Below are positions 27,830 to 35,693 of a stretch of 64,000 nucleotides of DNA, one piece after another. The stretch lies in assembly GCF_900105125.1 (NCBI RefSeq), contig NZ_LT629750.1, positions 6,041,001-6,105,000 of the forward strand, read 5' to 3'. The notes below the pieces were generated by a model. The model did no database searches, was not told the DNA's origin, and was given only the letters and a program-made list of their open reading frames with translations. The stretch comes from Bradyrhizobium canariense. Lineage in GTDB: Bacteria; Pseudomonadota; Alphaproteobacteria; Rhizobiales; Xanthobacteraceae. Made by a program: the position numbers and the translations under genes. Positions within the stretch are counted from its first letter, which is position 1; each line of letters begins with the position of its first letter.

Positions 27830-28429
27830 ATGATCCGCGCGACGCAAGTTCACGCCCAGCATCGCTGGACCGAGGCGCCGGCCGACACCGTCGTTCTCGA
27901 TTTCGACGATCGTCACCGGCGTCGGATGGCGATGACGGGCACGCGCGGGCTTGAATTCCTGCTCGATCTCGAAAACGCCGTTGCGCTGCGCGGCGGCGAT
28001 GCGCTGCTGCTCGACGATGGACGCCTGATCGAAGTCGTCGCGGCTCCGGAGCCACTGGTCGAGATTCGCGGCAGCGATCCACATCATTTAATCCGGGTCG
28101 CTTGGCATCTCGGCAACCGGCATTTGCCGACGCAGATCATGGCCAAGGGCCTGCGCATTAGGCGCGATCACGTCATCGAGGCGATGGTGAAGGGTCTTGG
28201 CGCGCGCGTCGTCGAGATCGAGGCGCCGTTCGATCCCGAAGGCGGCGCCTATGCCGGCGGCGGCCATGATCACGTCGCCGAGGATCATCATCACCACGAT
28301 CACGCGGCGCATGATCATTCCTCGCACGATCATGGTGACCATCACCACCATGACGACCACCATCCCCATGACGAGCATTGCGATCACGAGCATCACCATG
28401 GTCACACCCATGCTCATGACCACAAATAA
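27830..28429 (+). CDS. ureE: urease accessory protein UreE (nickel metallochaperone) with His-rich tail
   Basis: Delivers nickel to the UreDFG-urease complex. The 199-residue product has the two UreE domains (about residues 1-75 and 76-150; [18 protein letters not shown] contains the conserved nickel-site histidine region) and a tail from about residue 143 made mostly of His and Asp with a single Cys (DEHCDHEHH). The tail is at the long end for the family and suggests nickel storage. The upstream repeat brings GAGGCTCG near the ATG in place of a typical ribosome binding site. Confidence 0.95.
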   Translation: MIRATQVHAQHRWTEAPADTVVLDFDDRHRRRMAMTGTRGLEFLLDLENAVALRGGDALLLDDGRLIEVVAAPEPLVEIRGSDPHHLIRVAWHLGNRHLPTQIMAKGLRIRRDHVIEAMVKGLGARVVEIEAPFDPEGGAYAGGGHDHVAEDHHHHDHAAHDHSSHDHGDHHHHDDHHPHDEHCDHEHHHGHTHAHDHK

Positions 28430-28517
28430 GCCGCCGGCGAAACCTCGGAGGCGCGCGGCGGCAGCCACGAACGCGACCGGAGGCGCTACGGGGCACCCGA
28501 TCGGCGATCGCGGCGGA

Positions 28518-29207
28518 GTGAATGAGAGCGAGGCCGCGGCGCTGTACCGGCTGATGACCTGGCTGTCGCCGTCGTTTCCGGTTGGGGCCTTTTCTTATTC
28601 GAGCGGCATCGAGTGGGCGGTGGAAGCCGGCGATATCGTCGACGCCGCGTCTTTGCGCGACTGGCTCGGTGCGATGCTCACGGACGGGCCCGGATTTTGC
28701 GATGGTGTGTTTCTCGCGCACACCCACCGCGCCGCGGCGTCGAGCGATGATGTTGGCCTGCGCGAAGTCTCTGAGCTTGCGGCTGCGTTCGTGCCTTCCC
28801 GTGAGCGTCACCTCGAGACCTCAGCGCAGGGCCGCGCATTCATCGACATCGCGCGTTCGGCGTGGAATTGCGAGGGTCTGGATCGAATGGTCGCCTGCTG
28901 CGAGGGTGGCATCGTTTATCCGGTCGCGGTGGGCCTGGTCAGCGCGGCGCATGCGATCCCGCTTCCGCTCACGATGCATGCTTTCCTCCACGCGCTGACA
29001 TCGAACTGGATCTCCGCCGGCGCCCGGCTCATCCCCTTGGGGCAGACCGATAGTCAGCGCGTGCTGGCGTCGCTGGAGTCCGTCGTCGCTGCGACGGGCG
29101 TTCGTGCGCTCCAGGCCTCGCTCGATGATCTCGGCAGCGCGACGTTTCGCGCAGACCTTGCCAGCATGCGGCATGAAACGCAGTACACCAGGCTGTTCAG
29201 GTCGTGA
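28518..29207 (+). CDS. ureF: urease accessory protein UreF
   Basis: Forms the UreD-UreF-UreG activation complex. From GTG 28518 the product is 229 residues and begins a few residues before the conserved [22 protein letters not shown]. An in-frame ATG at 28416, overlapping the end of ureE, would add 34 residues of low-complexity basic sequence, which is less likely. Family segments [23 protein letters not shown] and [10 protein letters not shown] are present. Confidence 0.92.
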   Translation: MNESEAAALYRLMTWLSPSFPVGAFSYSSGIEWAVEAGDIVDAASLRDWLGAMLTDGPGFCDGVFLAHTHRAAASSDDVGLREVSELAAAFVPSRERHLETSAQGRAFIDIARSAWNCEGLDRMVACCEGGIVYPVAVGLVSAAHAIPLPLTMHAFLHALTSNWISAGARLIPLGQTDSQRVLASLESVVAATGVRALQASLDDLGSATFRADLASMRHETQYTRLFRS

Positions 29208-29223
29208 ACTCATCTATCAACAC

Positions 29224-29338
29224 GTCGTCCCCGCGAAAACGGGGAACCACCGTCCTCAATTGTTGCAGAAGGCATCGCCCGTCCTGCCTCATTGATAAAT
29301 CACGCGGTATGGGTCCCGGCTTTCGCCGGGACGATGAC
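29224..29338 (+). repeat. inverted repeat pair (GTCCCCGCGAAA / TTTCGCCGGGAC family)
   Basis: Two arms, GTCGTCCCCGCGAAAACGGG at 29224-29243 and GGGTCCCGGCTTTCGCCGGG at 29311-29330, flank about 65 bases. Such arms are dispersed in many proteobacterial genomes; when translated they give the familiar VPAFAGT peptide, which here appears as a false N-terminal extension of ureG. It fills the ureF-ureG gap. Confidence 0.75.
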
Positions 29339-29357
29339 AACGGAGGGAATGATTGAC

Positions 29358-30008
29358 ATGGCTAGTTCTCACGGCCCGCTTCGGATCGGCATCGGCGGCC
29401 CCGTCGGATCAGGAAAAACTGCGTTGATGGATTTGCTCTGCAAGTCGATGCGGGAGCGCTATGACATCGCGGCGATCACCAACGACATCTACACCAAATG
29501 GGACGCGGAATTTCTCGTTCGTTCGGGATCGCTGACGCCCGACCGCATCGCAGGCGTTGAAACCGGAGGCTGTCCGCACACGGCAATACGGGAGGACGCC
29601 TCGATGAATCTTGCCGCCGTCGCTGACATGCGCGCGAAATTCCCGGGCCTCGATCTGGTGCTGATCGAATCCGGCGGAGACAATCTTGCTGCGACATTTT
29701 CGCCCGAACTCGCCGATCTCACGATCTATGTCATCGATGTCGCGGCCGGCGACAAGATCCCCTCCAAAGGCGGTCCCGGCATCACCCGATCGGATCTTCT
29801 CGTCATCAACAAGATCGACCTCGCGCCGCATGTCGGTGCGTCCCTGGAAAAAATGGATACCGACGCCCGGCGGATGCGTGGCGAGCGGCCGTTCGTCATG
29901 ACCAATCTCAGGAAGAGCGAAGGCCTGGATCGCATTATCGGTTTCATCGAGGCCAAAGGCGGTCTCAGTCCGGCTGTACGCACCAAGGCCGCTGATCGGA
30001 TTGGTTAA
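29358..30008 (+). CDS. ureG: urease accessory GTPase UreG
   Basis: GTPase that drives nickel insertion into urease. The 216-residue product has P-loop GPVGSGKTA (near residues 14-22), the metal-site motif GCPHTA and [18 protein letters not shown] at 29342-29347 is ten bases before the ATG at 29358, which therefore is preferred; a longer frame from 29292 begins inside a repeat. It ends the urease gene set. Confidence 0.95.
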   Translation: MASSHGPLRIGIGGPVGSGKTALMDLLCKSMRERYDIAAITNDIYTKWDAEFLVRSGSLTPDRIAGVETGGCPHTAIREDASMNLAAVADMRAKFPGLDLVLIESGGDNLAATFSPELADLTIYVIDVAAGDKIPSKGGPGITRSDLLVINKIDLAPHVGASLEKMDTDARRMRGERPFVMTNLRKSEGLDRIIGFIEAKGGLSPAVRTKAADRIG

Positions 30009-30067
30009 CGTTTCGACCTCGCGAGACCCCAAAGGCAAGTATTTGTAAGCCTTCTAGTTAAGTAGCC

Positions 30068-30092
30068 GGAACTAAATCGATCTTTCTTGATT
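30068..30092 (+). promoter_or_regulatory. weak candidate EcfG promoter before the HWE kinase gene
   Basis: GGAAC at 30068-30072 is followed after 16 bases by GATT, which keeps only TT of the CGTT consensus. It lies 200 bases before the kinase gene within the 283-base gap after ureG. A hairpin at 30124-30140 (GAAAACGG/CCGTTTTC) lies downstream of it. Confidence 0.25.
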
Positions 30093-30291
30093 GGTACGCT
30101 CTGGCTCGTCTGACTTAATGCTTGAAAACGGGCCGTTTTCAGCTTTGTCGCCCACCGCGGTTGCGTACCGATGATCGCTCCTTCATTATGTCTGGCGGTT
30201 GGCCTTCACTCTGCTTCAGTTTGTTGCCGCCCCGGCGAATGTCACATGCTTGATCTATTTCTTCGCCAACCCCTCATGACCGAGTAACCGA

Positions 30292-31935
30292 GTGGTTCGG
30301 CTGGGATTCATCATCGGGTTTATCGCGCTTATCGGGGTTCTGCTCTCCGGTCTTGCGGCCTATCGCGTTCACGATCAGGAACTCACGCTCGACGGCATCG
30401 CGATGGCGCGTGCGATCGACGTTCACGCCAGCCTGGTTCAGGACCGGTTGACCGAGCGCGAGCTGCTGGCCCGCGTCGCGTCCGGCCTGTTTCACACGCC
30501 GTCGATGATCAAGGCGGACATGCTGCAGCCGCTGCGGACCTCCATTTATGCCTTCAAGACCGATTTCGTGGTAGCGGGCTGGATCGCGCGGCTCAAGCCG
30601 AACGAACTGGATGCCGCAAGAGCCGAACTGGCGAAAGCCGGATTTTCCGACCCGACGATTCGTAACTATGACGATTCGCCGCGGGATACGCAGTCTCTCA
30701 CTCAGCCGATCGATGTCGTGATGGACGTCGAACCTCGCAACGGGCAGACGATGGCCTTCCCGGGCCGTTCGCTTGATCAAGATCCGATTCTTGGACCGAT
30801 GTTCGCGAAGGCGATGTCCGAAGGAAAACCAGTCGCATCAGACCCGATTCGGCTGTTGCGCCAAGATGGGCCGATCGGGGTTGTTTTGGCGGCACCGGTT
30901 TTGCCGGACGGCGCCGCTTCGCCCGCGGGCTTCGTGACATTTTCATACGAACTGGCGCCGCTGATGCTGACGAATGACGACCTATCGTTGTTCTCCGTCG
31001 CCTTGAAAGATCCTCGCAGCGCCAATGGTGAGCTGATTGCCAGCGATCAAGGCGTGGTGTCGTCGAGGATCACAAACCCGGAAGGGCCCTCCCCATCAGC
31101 GATACGAACGGTGACGTTCGGAGGCCGCGACTGGTCGCTCGGCTATTACGCCAAGACCAACGCGGTGAAGCGCGCCGCGCAGACAGCCGCTATCGTGGCC
31201 GCGATCGGGCTTGCATTGACCGGCATTGTCTGCGGGCTGTTCGGCTACGTCGCCTACAACAATTTGCGGCTGAGCCGCGAAATCCAGGTGCGGATCGGTT
31301 TTGAGCGCCGGCTGACGGCGGTCATCGATGAACTCAATCATCGGGTCAAGAACATTTTAGCCGTGATCCAGTCGATCGTGACGCGGACGCTGCGTCATGG
31401 CGCGGATATCGATGGCGCCCGTGAGCTTCTAATCGGGCGCATCCACGCCATGTCGAACGTGGTCTCGCTGTTGAGCGAAAGCCAGTGGCAGGGCGTGAAG
31501 TTGCAGGGATTGTTCGAGGCCCGCGCCATACCGCACTCCGAACGCATCGCGGTGAGCGGTCCCGATATCTCTGTCAGCGCGCGGGCCGCCCAAAGCCTCT
31601 CGCTATTGTTCTTCGAACTGGCATCGCATTCGGACGAAGGGCTGTCGCTGGTCGGCAAGCATCCGCATATCGTCGCGCATTGGGAAGTGACGGGAGAGGA
31701 TCCCGACGCGGTATTTCATTTTCGCTGGGAAGAGTTCAACACCAGCGAGGCAACCCGCCGCCAGGACAGCGATTTCGGCGTCATCCTGCTCGATCGTGTC
31801 GCTCCGGAGGCGCTCGGCGGCATCTCGAAGCGGTATTTTACCGATGTGAGCTACGTGTACGAACTCACCGCGCCGATGCAGACCGTCGTGGACATGACGG
31901 AACGAGACCGGACCGAACAATTATCGCGCCGCTGA
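30292..31935 (+). CDS. HWE-family sensor histidine kinase with CHASE-like sensor; degenerate N-box
   Basis: A membrane sensor next to the PhyR-NepR-EcfG locus. The 547-residue product has an N-terminal helix, a periplasmic CHASE-type domain (about residues 30-285), a second helix (about 292-318), then an HWE dimerisation segment with the phospho-acceptor H350 in ELNHRVKNILAVIQ. The WxE part of the HWE signature is kept (RWEEF). The N-box is altered: F441 replaces the usual His and H446 the usual Asn, so ATP binding is doubtful. GTG at 30292 is the start. Possible roles are a PhyR phosphatase, an allosteric partner of another HWE kinase, or an atypical kinase. Confidence 0.82.
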   Translation: MVRLGFIIGFIALIGVLLSGLAAYRVHDQELTLDGIAMARAIDVHASLVQDRLTERELLARVASGLFHTPSMIKADMLQPLRTSIYAFKTDFVVAGWIARLKPNELDAARAELAKAGFSDPTIRNYDDSPRDTQSLTQPIDVVMDVEPRNGQTMAFPGRSLDQDPILGPMFAKAMSEGKPVASDPIRLLRQDGPIGVVLAAPVLPDGAASPAGFVTFSYELAPLMLTNDDLSLFSVALKDPRSANGELIASDQGVVSSRITNPEGPSPSAIRTVTFGGRDWSLGYYAKTNAVKRAAQTAAIVAAIGLALTGIVCGLFGYVAYNNLRLSREIQVRIGFERRLTAVIDELNHRVKNILAVIQSIVTRTLRHGADIDGARELLIGRIHAMSNVVSLLSESQWQGVKLQGLFEARAIPHSERIAVSGPDISVSARAAQSLSLLFFELASHSDEGLSLVGKHPHIVAHWEVTGEDPDAVFHFRWEEFNTSEATRRQDSDFGVILLDRVAPEALGGISKRYFTDVSYVYELTAPMQTVVDMTERDRTEQLSRR

Positions 31936-31962
31936 CGGTGATCCGCCGAGCTCTCAACTTCC

Positions 31963-31988
31963 GGAACAAACTCCCGCGATTTGGCATT
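31963..31988 (+). promoter_or_regulatory. candidate EcfG promoter before the 27-aa peptide gene
   Basis: GGAAC (31963-31967), 17 bases, then CATT (31985-31988). One base differs from the CGTT consensus. The peptide gene starts 67 bases downstream. Confidence 0.4.
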
Positions 31989-32055
31989 GGTGGCCGGCAT
32001 TGAGGTCAGCTGGCCTCGAGATGACATTCTGCTCGATCATCACCGGAGATTGTTC

Positions 32056-32139
32056 ATGGGACGTTATTTGCTGCTGTGGTTGCTCGGTGTCCCGCTTCCG
32101 ATCCTCGTCCTGATTTATGCATTCGGGGGTTTGCACTAG
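32056..32139 (+). CDS. 27-residue single-pass membrane peptide
   Basis: ATG at 32056 opens a 27-codon gene whose product is almost entirely one hydrophobic helix with a Gly-Arg start and a Phe-Gly-Gly-Leu-His end (MGRYLLLWLLGVPLPILVLI then YAFGGLH). GGAG lies eight bases before the ATG. A strong terminator follows 50 bases after the stop. Similar very short membrane peptides with the Gly-(I/V)-Pro-(I/L)-Pro pattern are known in proteobacteria without a firm role. Position between the HWE kinase and ecfG, and a nearby EcfG-like promoter, suggest a stress function. Confidence 0.6.
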   Translation: MGRYLLLWLLGVPLPILVLIYAFGGLH

Positions 32140-32188
32140 GACGTGATTCCGGCGCGGAGCGCTGCGTCAACGTGACGCGAAAACCGAC

Positions 32189-32222
32189 AAAAAAAGCGGC
32201 CACAATGCGTGGCCGCTTTTTT
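32189..32222. terminator. bidirectional rho-independent terminator
   Basis: AAAAAAGCGGCCAC, loop, GTGGCCGCTTTTTT: a perfect stem with A and T runs on both sides. It ends the peptide gene going right and the nepR-ecfG operon going left. Confidence 0.9.
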
Positions 32223-32255
32223 CATGGCTGCTTTTTGCCGAGAGCAACGGCTAGG

Positions 32256-32804
32256 TTAGCCGCCGCTGCCGCCGATCACGGCGCGCACCGTTTCATCGGG
32301 CCCAAAATCCTCGGCGCCGTCGACATAAAGCAACGCACTGAGTTTCGATCGCGCGCGGTTGACGCGGCTCTTGATGGTGCCGACCGCACAGCCGCAGATT
32401 GCCGCGGCATCTTCATAAGAGAAGCCGGAGGCGCCGACCAGAATGAGGGCTTCACGCTGGTCCTGCGGCAGCTTTTCGAGCGCTGCGCGAAACTCTTCGA
32501 ACTCCAGATGCGCGTTTTGCGCCGGCTGGGTTTTCAGAGTTTTGGCGTAGCTGCCTTCGGCATCCTCCACCTCCCGTCGCCGCTTGCGATAGTCGGAGCG
32601 GAACAGGTTGCGCAGGATCGTGAACAGCCATGCCGGCAGGTTCGAGCCGGGCTGGAATGAATCGATGTTGGCCAGCGCGCGCAGCAGTGTTTCCTGCACC
32701 AGATCGTCGGCGCGATCGCCATTGCCGCTAAGCGAGATCGCGAATGCTCGCAGACTGGGAACCGATGCCAGGATGTCGTCGCGAAGTGATTCTGTGAGGG
32801 GCAT
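32256..32804 (-). CDS. ecfG: general stress response sigma factor EcfG
   Basis: ECF sigma factor of group 15 that directs RNA polymerase to GGAAC-N16/17-CGTT promoters when released by NepR. The 182-residue product has region 2 (LVQETLLRALANIDSF, WLFTILRNLFRSDYRKRRRE, near residues 30-75) and region 4 (LPQDQREALILVGASGFSYEDAA, near 110-135). Its ATG overlaps the nepR stop (TAATG), with GGAGGAG within the end of nepR as ribosome binding site. The locus order phyR / nepR-ecfG is the standard alphaproteobacterial one. Confidence 0.94.
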   Translation of the reverse strand: MPLTESLRDDILASVPSLRAFAISLSGNGDRADDLVQETLLRALANIDSFQPGSNLPAWLFTILRNLFRSDYRKRRREVEDAEGSYAKTLKTQPAQNAHLEFEEFRAALEKLPQDQREALILVGASGFSYEDAAAICGCAVGTIKSRVNRARSKLSALLYVDGAEDFGPDETVRAVIGGSGG

Positions 32805-33067
32805 TAGCTCCTCCCGTCATCTTGTTCGCCCGTATTACTTACTTGGGGTTTGGGCTCGGATGCATCAAGCTTTCGAATAAGTTCTGCGAAGCGATCTGGT
32901 ACCCCCTGTCTCACAACATCGTCATACATGGCGCGGAGTTGGTGGCCGATCCTCGACTGAATCTCGGCATTGAGGCCGCCCGGCTTGCCGGTTGCGGCAT
33001 TCTTGGACTTTACATCTTTCATGACCTGATCCACGCTTCCCCGAGAGTTAAGTCCCTGAAGTTTCAA
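32804..33067 (-). CDS. nepR: anti-sigma factor NepR
   Basis: Small helical protein that binds EcfG until phosphorylated PhyR captures it. The 87-residue product has the conserved core between about residues 33 and 70 (IQSRIGHQLRAMYDDVVRQ, VPDRFAELIRKLD), with polar, disordered ends. It is the first gene of the leftward nepR-ecfG operon and translation is coupled to ecfG. An EcfG-like promoter lies about 50 bases upstream, implying autoregulation. Confidence 0.93.
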   Translation of the reverse strand: MKLQGLNSRGSVDQVMKDVKSKNAATGKPGGLNAEIQSRIGHQLRAMYDDVVRQGVPDRFAELIRKLDASEPKPQVSNTGEQDDGRS

Positions 33068-33116
33068 GAGTTATCCTTGGTCTTTGAGGCTTGTGGCACA
33101 TCTCTACGGTGGACCT

Positions 33117-33141
33117 AATGCGAAGTTCGCCGGAAAGTTCC
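33117..33141 (-). promoter_or_regulatory. candidate EcfG promoter of nepR-ecfG
   Basis: On the reverse strand GGAAC (33141-33137), 16 bases, then CATT (33120-33117). One mismatch to CGTT. A start near 33110 would give a leader of about 40 bases before nepR. Confidence 0.6.
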
Positions 33142-33162
33142 GGCTTTCGGGAACTATTATTG

Positions 33163-33187
33163 GGAACTTTTCGCGGGTTCGGGCGTA
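33163..33187 (+). promoter_or_regulatory. candidate EcfG promoter of phyR
   Basis: GGAAC (33163-33167), 16 bases, then CGTA (33184-33187). A further GGAAC at 33150-33154 is in the same orientation but has no well-spaced -10. The phyR ATG is 70 bases downstream. Confidence 0.5.
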
Positions 33188-33257
33188 ATCAGGCACGTCA
33201 GGGGAACCCGGGTCACCCCATCAGACAGTTTGACCCAAGACAATCGATGGAGTGGGG

Positions 33258-34064
33258 ATGTCCCGATCACAGCTCGTTGCCGAACATTTACCGTTATTGC
33301 GGCGCTATGCCCGTGCGTTAACGGGAAACCAGGCGTCGGGCGACGCCTATGTCGGCGCCATGCTCGAAGCCTTGCTCCAGGACCCGTCGCTGCTCGATGA
33401 GCAACACGGCCCGCGAGCCGGACTATTCCGGTTGTTCACCCAAATCTGGAATTCGGTGTCGCTCAACGACGATTCCGACGTCGCGACGCTGCCGATGCCT
33501 TCCGAACGCCGGCTCTCGAACATCACGCCGCTACCGCGCCAGGCCTTCCTGCTGCTGTCGCTGGAAGGTTTTTCCGAAGAGGAAGTCGCATTCATTCTCG
33601 GCACCGACGTGGTCGAGACCCGCAAACTCGCCGATACGGCAGGGCGGGAAATGGCGGCGGAAATCGCCACCGATGTGCTGATCATCGAGGACGAGACCTT
33701 CATTGCGATGGATCTCGAAAGCCTGGTCAAGAATCTCGGGCATAACGTCATCGGCGTGGCCCGTACCCACTCCGATGCCGTGGCGTTGGCGAAGAACAAG
33801 AAGCCGGGCCTGATCTTGGCGGATATCCAGCTCGCTGACGGCAGTTCGGGCCTCGACGCCGTCAACGAATTGCTGAAGACATTCGAGGTGCCGGTGGTTT
33901 TCATCACCGCCTATCCCGAGCGCTTCCTGACCGGCGAGCGCCCCGAGCCGGCCTTCCTGATCTCGAAGCCGTTCCAGCCGGCGATGGTGTCGGCGGTCGC
34001 AAGCCAGGCGCTGTTCTTCCAGCGCAATTCGCGCAATCGCGCGCCTCGGGCGGCGGCTTCCTGA
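33258..34064 (+). CDS. phyR: general stress response regulator PhyR (sigma-like domain plus receiver)
   Basis: Response regulator that, once phosphorylated, sequesters NepR through its sigma-factor-like domain and so frees EcfG. The 268-residue product has the sigma-like domain (about residues 1-130, LPRQAFLLLSLEGFSEEEVAFIL resembling region 4) and a receiver domain with phosphorylation site D189 in LILADIQLADG and the K in FLISKPF. The ATG at 33258 follows GGAG by five bases; an in-frame GTG at 33252 is less likely. Confidence 0.95.
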   Translation: MSRSQLVAEHLPLLRRYARALTGNQASGDAYVGAMLEALLQDPSLLDEQHGPRAGLFRLFTQIWNSVSLNDDSDVATLPMPSERRLSNITPLPRQAFLLLSLEGFSEEEVAFILGTDVVETRKLADTAGREMAAEIATDVLIIEDETFIAMDLESLVKNLGHNVIGVARTHSDAVALAKNKKPGLILADIQLADGSSGLDAVNELLKTFEVPVVFITAYPERFLTGERPEPAFLISKPFQPAMVSAVASQALFFQRNSRNRAPRAAAS

Positions 34065-34094
34065 TTTAGCAAAGTTATCGCATTCGAACAGAAC

Positions 34095-34120
34095 GGCGCG
34101 CCTTAGGGCGCGCCGGCGCA
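34095..34120 (+). terminator. hairpin after phyR
   Basis: GGCGCGCC, loop TTAG, GGCGCGCC, then GGCGCATTTTC. A probable terminator separating phyR from the ars operon, though the T run is short. Confidence 0.6.
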
Positions 34121-34132
34121 TTTTCATGATCC

Positions 34133-34191
34133 ATTTCAATTATCATTGAAATAATTTGACGACCGCCGTTTATTTCGATATTCGTTGAAAT
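34133..34191 (+). promoter_or_regulatory. ars promoter with two ArsR operator dyads; probably leaderless arsR
   Basis: A perfect dyad at 34133-34152 (ATTTCAAT, TATC, ATTGAAAT) and an imperfect one at 34172-34191 (ATTTCGAT...GTTGAAAT) share the same arms. A promoter TTTGAC (34155-34160), 16 bases, GATATT (34177-34182) lies between, so the first dyad borders -35 and the second covers -10. Transcription from about 34189 would leave almost no leader before the arsR ATG at 34192. Confidence 0.65.
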
Positions 34192-34536
34192 ATGGAAATC
34201 TCGGATGCCGTCGCGGCGCTGGCCGCACTCGCGCAAGATAATCGCCTTGAGGTCTATCGCCTGCTGGTCAAGGCGGGACCGGAGGGCATGCCGGCCGGAA
34301 GCGTGGCGACGGCTCTCGATCTCGCGCCCAATACGCTCACGTTTCACTTCGACCGGTTGCGTCAAGCTGGGCTCGTGACCGTGCGCCGCGCCGGTCGCTC
34401 GATGATCTATGCCGCGCGATACGATCAAATGAATTCGCTGCTTTCTTTTCTCACCGAGAACTGTTGCGGCGGTGCGCCGGAGCAATGCGCGCCCGCAGCC
34501 GTTTGCAAGCCGAAACGAACCAAAGTCACTGTTTAA
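34192..34536 (+). CDS. arsR: ArsR family arsenic-responsive repressor
   Basis: Winged-helix metalloregulator, 114 residues. The DNA-binding helix is VATALDLAPNTLTFHFDRLRQAG (near residues 42-64). No Cys pair sits in that helix; instead Cys residues cluster near the C-terminus (ENCCGG, EQCAP, VCKPK), a layout known for C-terminal arsenite-sensing ArsR proteins. Two operator-like dyads border its start codon. It heads an operon with arsI, aqpS and arsC. Confidence 0.88.
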   Translation: MEISDAVAALAALAQDNRLEVYRLLVKAGPEGMPAGSVATALDLAPNTLTFHFDRLRQAGLVTVRRAGRSMIYAARYDQMNSLLSFLTENCCGGAPEQCAPAAVCKPKRTKVTV

Positions 34537-34548
34537 AGGGGAGATGCG

Positions 34549-34995
34549 ATGAAACGTCTTCATGTCCACGTTGCCGTCGACAACATTTCGAATTCAATTG
34601 GTTTCTATTCCGCGCTATTTGCCGCGCAACCGTCAGTCGTCAAAGACGACTACGCGAAATGGATGCTGGACGATCCGCGCGTTAATTTCGCAATCTCAAC
34701 GCGCGGCCGGCAGCCGGGACTCGATCATCTCGGAATCCAGGTGGAGAACGCTCAAGAATTGGACGAGGTCTACGCCCGTCTTCGCGACGCAGGCGGCAAC
34801 ATCATCGAGCAAGGCCAGACGGCCTGTTGCTACGCCAAATCGGAAAAGTCCTGGATCGACGATCCCTCGGGCATTGCGTGGGAAACCTTTCTGACCACCG
34901 GCGAAAGCATCACCTATGGTGACGGAACGGGCGAGAACGTCGTGCGGGTCGCGCATGAAAAACCATCCGCGTGTTGCGCACCTACGCCCAACTAA
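34549..34995 (+). CDS. arsI: ArsI/CadI family VOC metalloenzyme, probable C-As lyase
   Basis: A glyoxalase/VOC-fold protein, 148 residues. In ArsI the enzyme cleaves the carbon-arsenic bond of trivalent methyl- and aryl-arsenicals with iron. The substrate-binding vicinal Cys pair is seen in QTACCYAKSEKSW (near residue 95), metal ligand candidates are H5/H7 in RLHVHVAVDN, H62 in LDHLGIQV and E115 in AWETF. A second Cys cluster (SACCAP) ends the protein. GGGGAG precedes the ATG. Its stop overlaps the aqpS ATG (TAATG). Confidence 0.87.
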   Translation: MKRLHVHVAVDNISNSIGFYSALFAAQPSVVKDDYAKWMLDDPRVNFAISTRGRQPGLDHLGIQVENAQELDEVYARLRDAGGNIIEQGQTACCYAKSEKSWIDDPSGIAWETFLTTGESITYGDGTGENVVRVAHEKPSACCAPTPN

Positions 34996-35693
34996 TGCCC
35001 GGCTTCGATCTGTCGCGGCGATTGGCGGCCGAAGCGCTTGGAACGGCGCTATTGGTCGCGACCGTCGTCGGCTCCGGTATCATGGCCGAGAGCTTGACCA
35101 AAGACGTTGCGCTTGCGTTGCTTGGCAACACCATTGCGACCGGCGCGATGCTCGTCGTCCTGATTACGACCTTGGGCCCGATATCGGGCGCGCACTTCAA
35201 CCCGGCAGTCACGCTGATCTTCGCGCTAAAGCGCGATCTGACATTGCACGAAGCATCGTCATATTTCGCCGTGCAAATCATCGGTGGCATTGCCGGGACG
35301 ATGGTAGCTCACGCGATGTTCGCGTTACCGCTCCTGGATCCATCGATGAAGATCAGAACCGGCGGCGCGCAATGGTTTGCAGAAGGCGTTGCCGCATTCG
35401 GTCTGGTCGCAATCATCCTGGCCGGAATCCGCTTCGAGCGGGCGTCCGTCCCGTGGCTCGTTGGTCTCTATATCACGGCTGCATACTGGTTTACGGCGTC
35501 AACGTCGTTTGCGAATCCGGCCGTCGCCATCGCCCGGTCGTTGACGAATACGTTCTCCGGTATTCGCCCTGTCGACCTTCCCGGCTTCATCGCGGCCGAA
35601 TTATGCGGCGCGGTTGCCGGGCTGATGCTCATGAGTTGGCTGCTGCGCGCCAGCGGCGACGGCCCGTCAATTAATCGAGAGGCGCAACTATGA
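34995..35693 (+). CDS. aqpS: aquaglyceroporin-type channel AqpS
   Basis: MIP-family channel, 232 residues, six membrane helices and two half-helices with both NPA boxes (HFNPAVT near residue 68, FANPAVA near 176). In rhizobial ars operons such a channel replaces the arsenite pump and lets arsenite produced inside leave down its gradient. The ATG at 34995 overlaps the arsI stop; a GTG eight codons earlier is possible. It overlaps arsC by four bases. Confidence 0.86.
   Translation: MPGFDLSRRLAAEALGTALLVATVVGSGIMAESLTKDVALALLGNTIATGAMLVVLITTLGPISGAHFNPAVTLIFALKRDLTLHEASSYFAVQIIGGIAGTMVAHAMFALPLLDPSMKIRTGGAQWFAEGVAAFGLVAIILAGIRFERASVPWLVGLYITAAYWFTASTSFANPAVAIARSLTNTFSGIRPVDLPGFIAAELCGAVAGLMLMSWLLRASGDGPSINREAQL

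Noticed and set aside
29292..29357. N-terminal extension of ureG (VPAFAGT-type peptide)
   Set aside because: Encoded by a dispersed inverted repeat; GGAGGG is correctly spaced only for the ATG at 29358.
30124..30140. Terminator after ureG
   Set aside because: The hairpin lacks a T run and lies over 110 bases after the gene.
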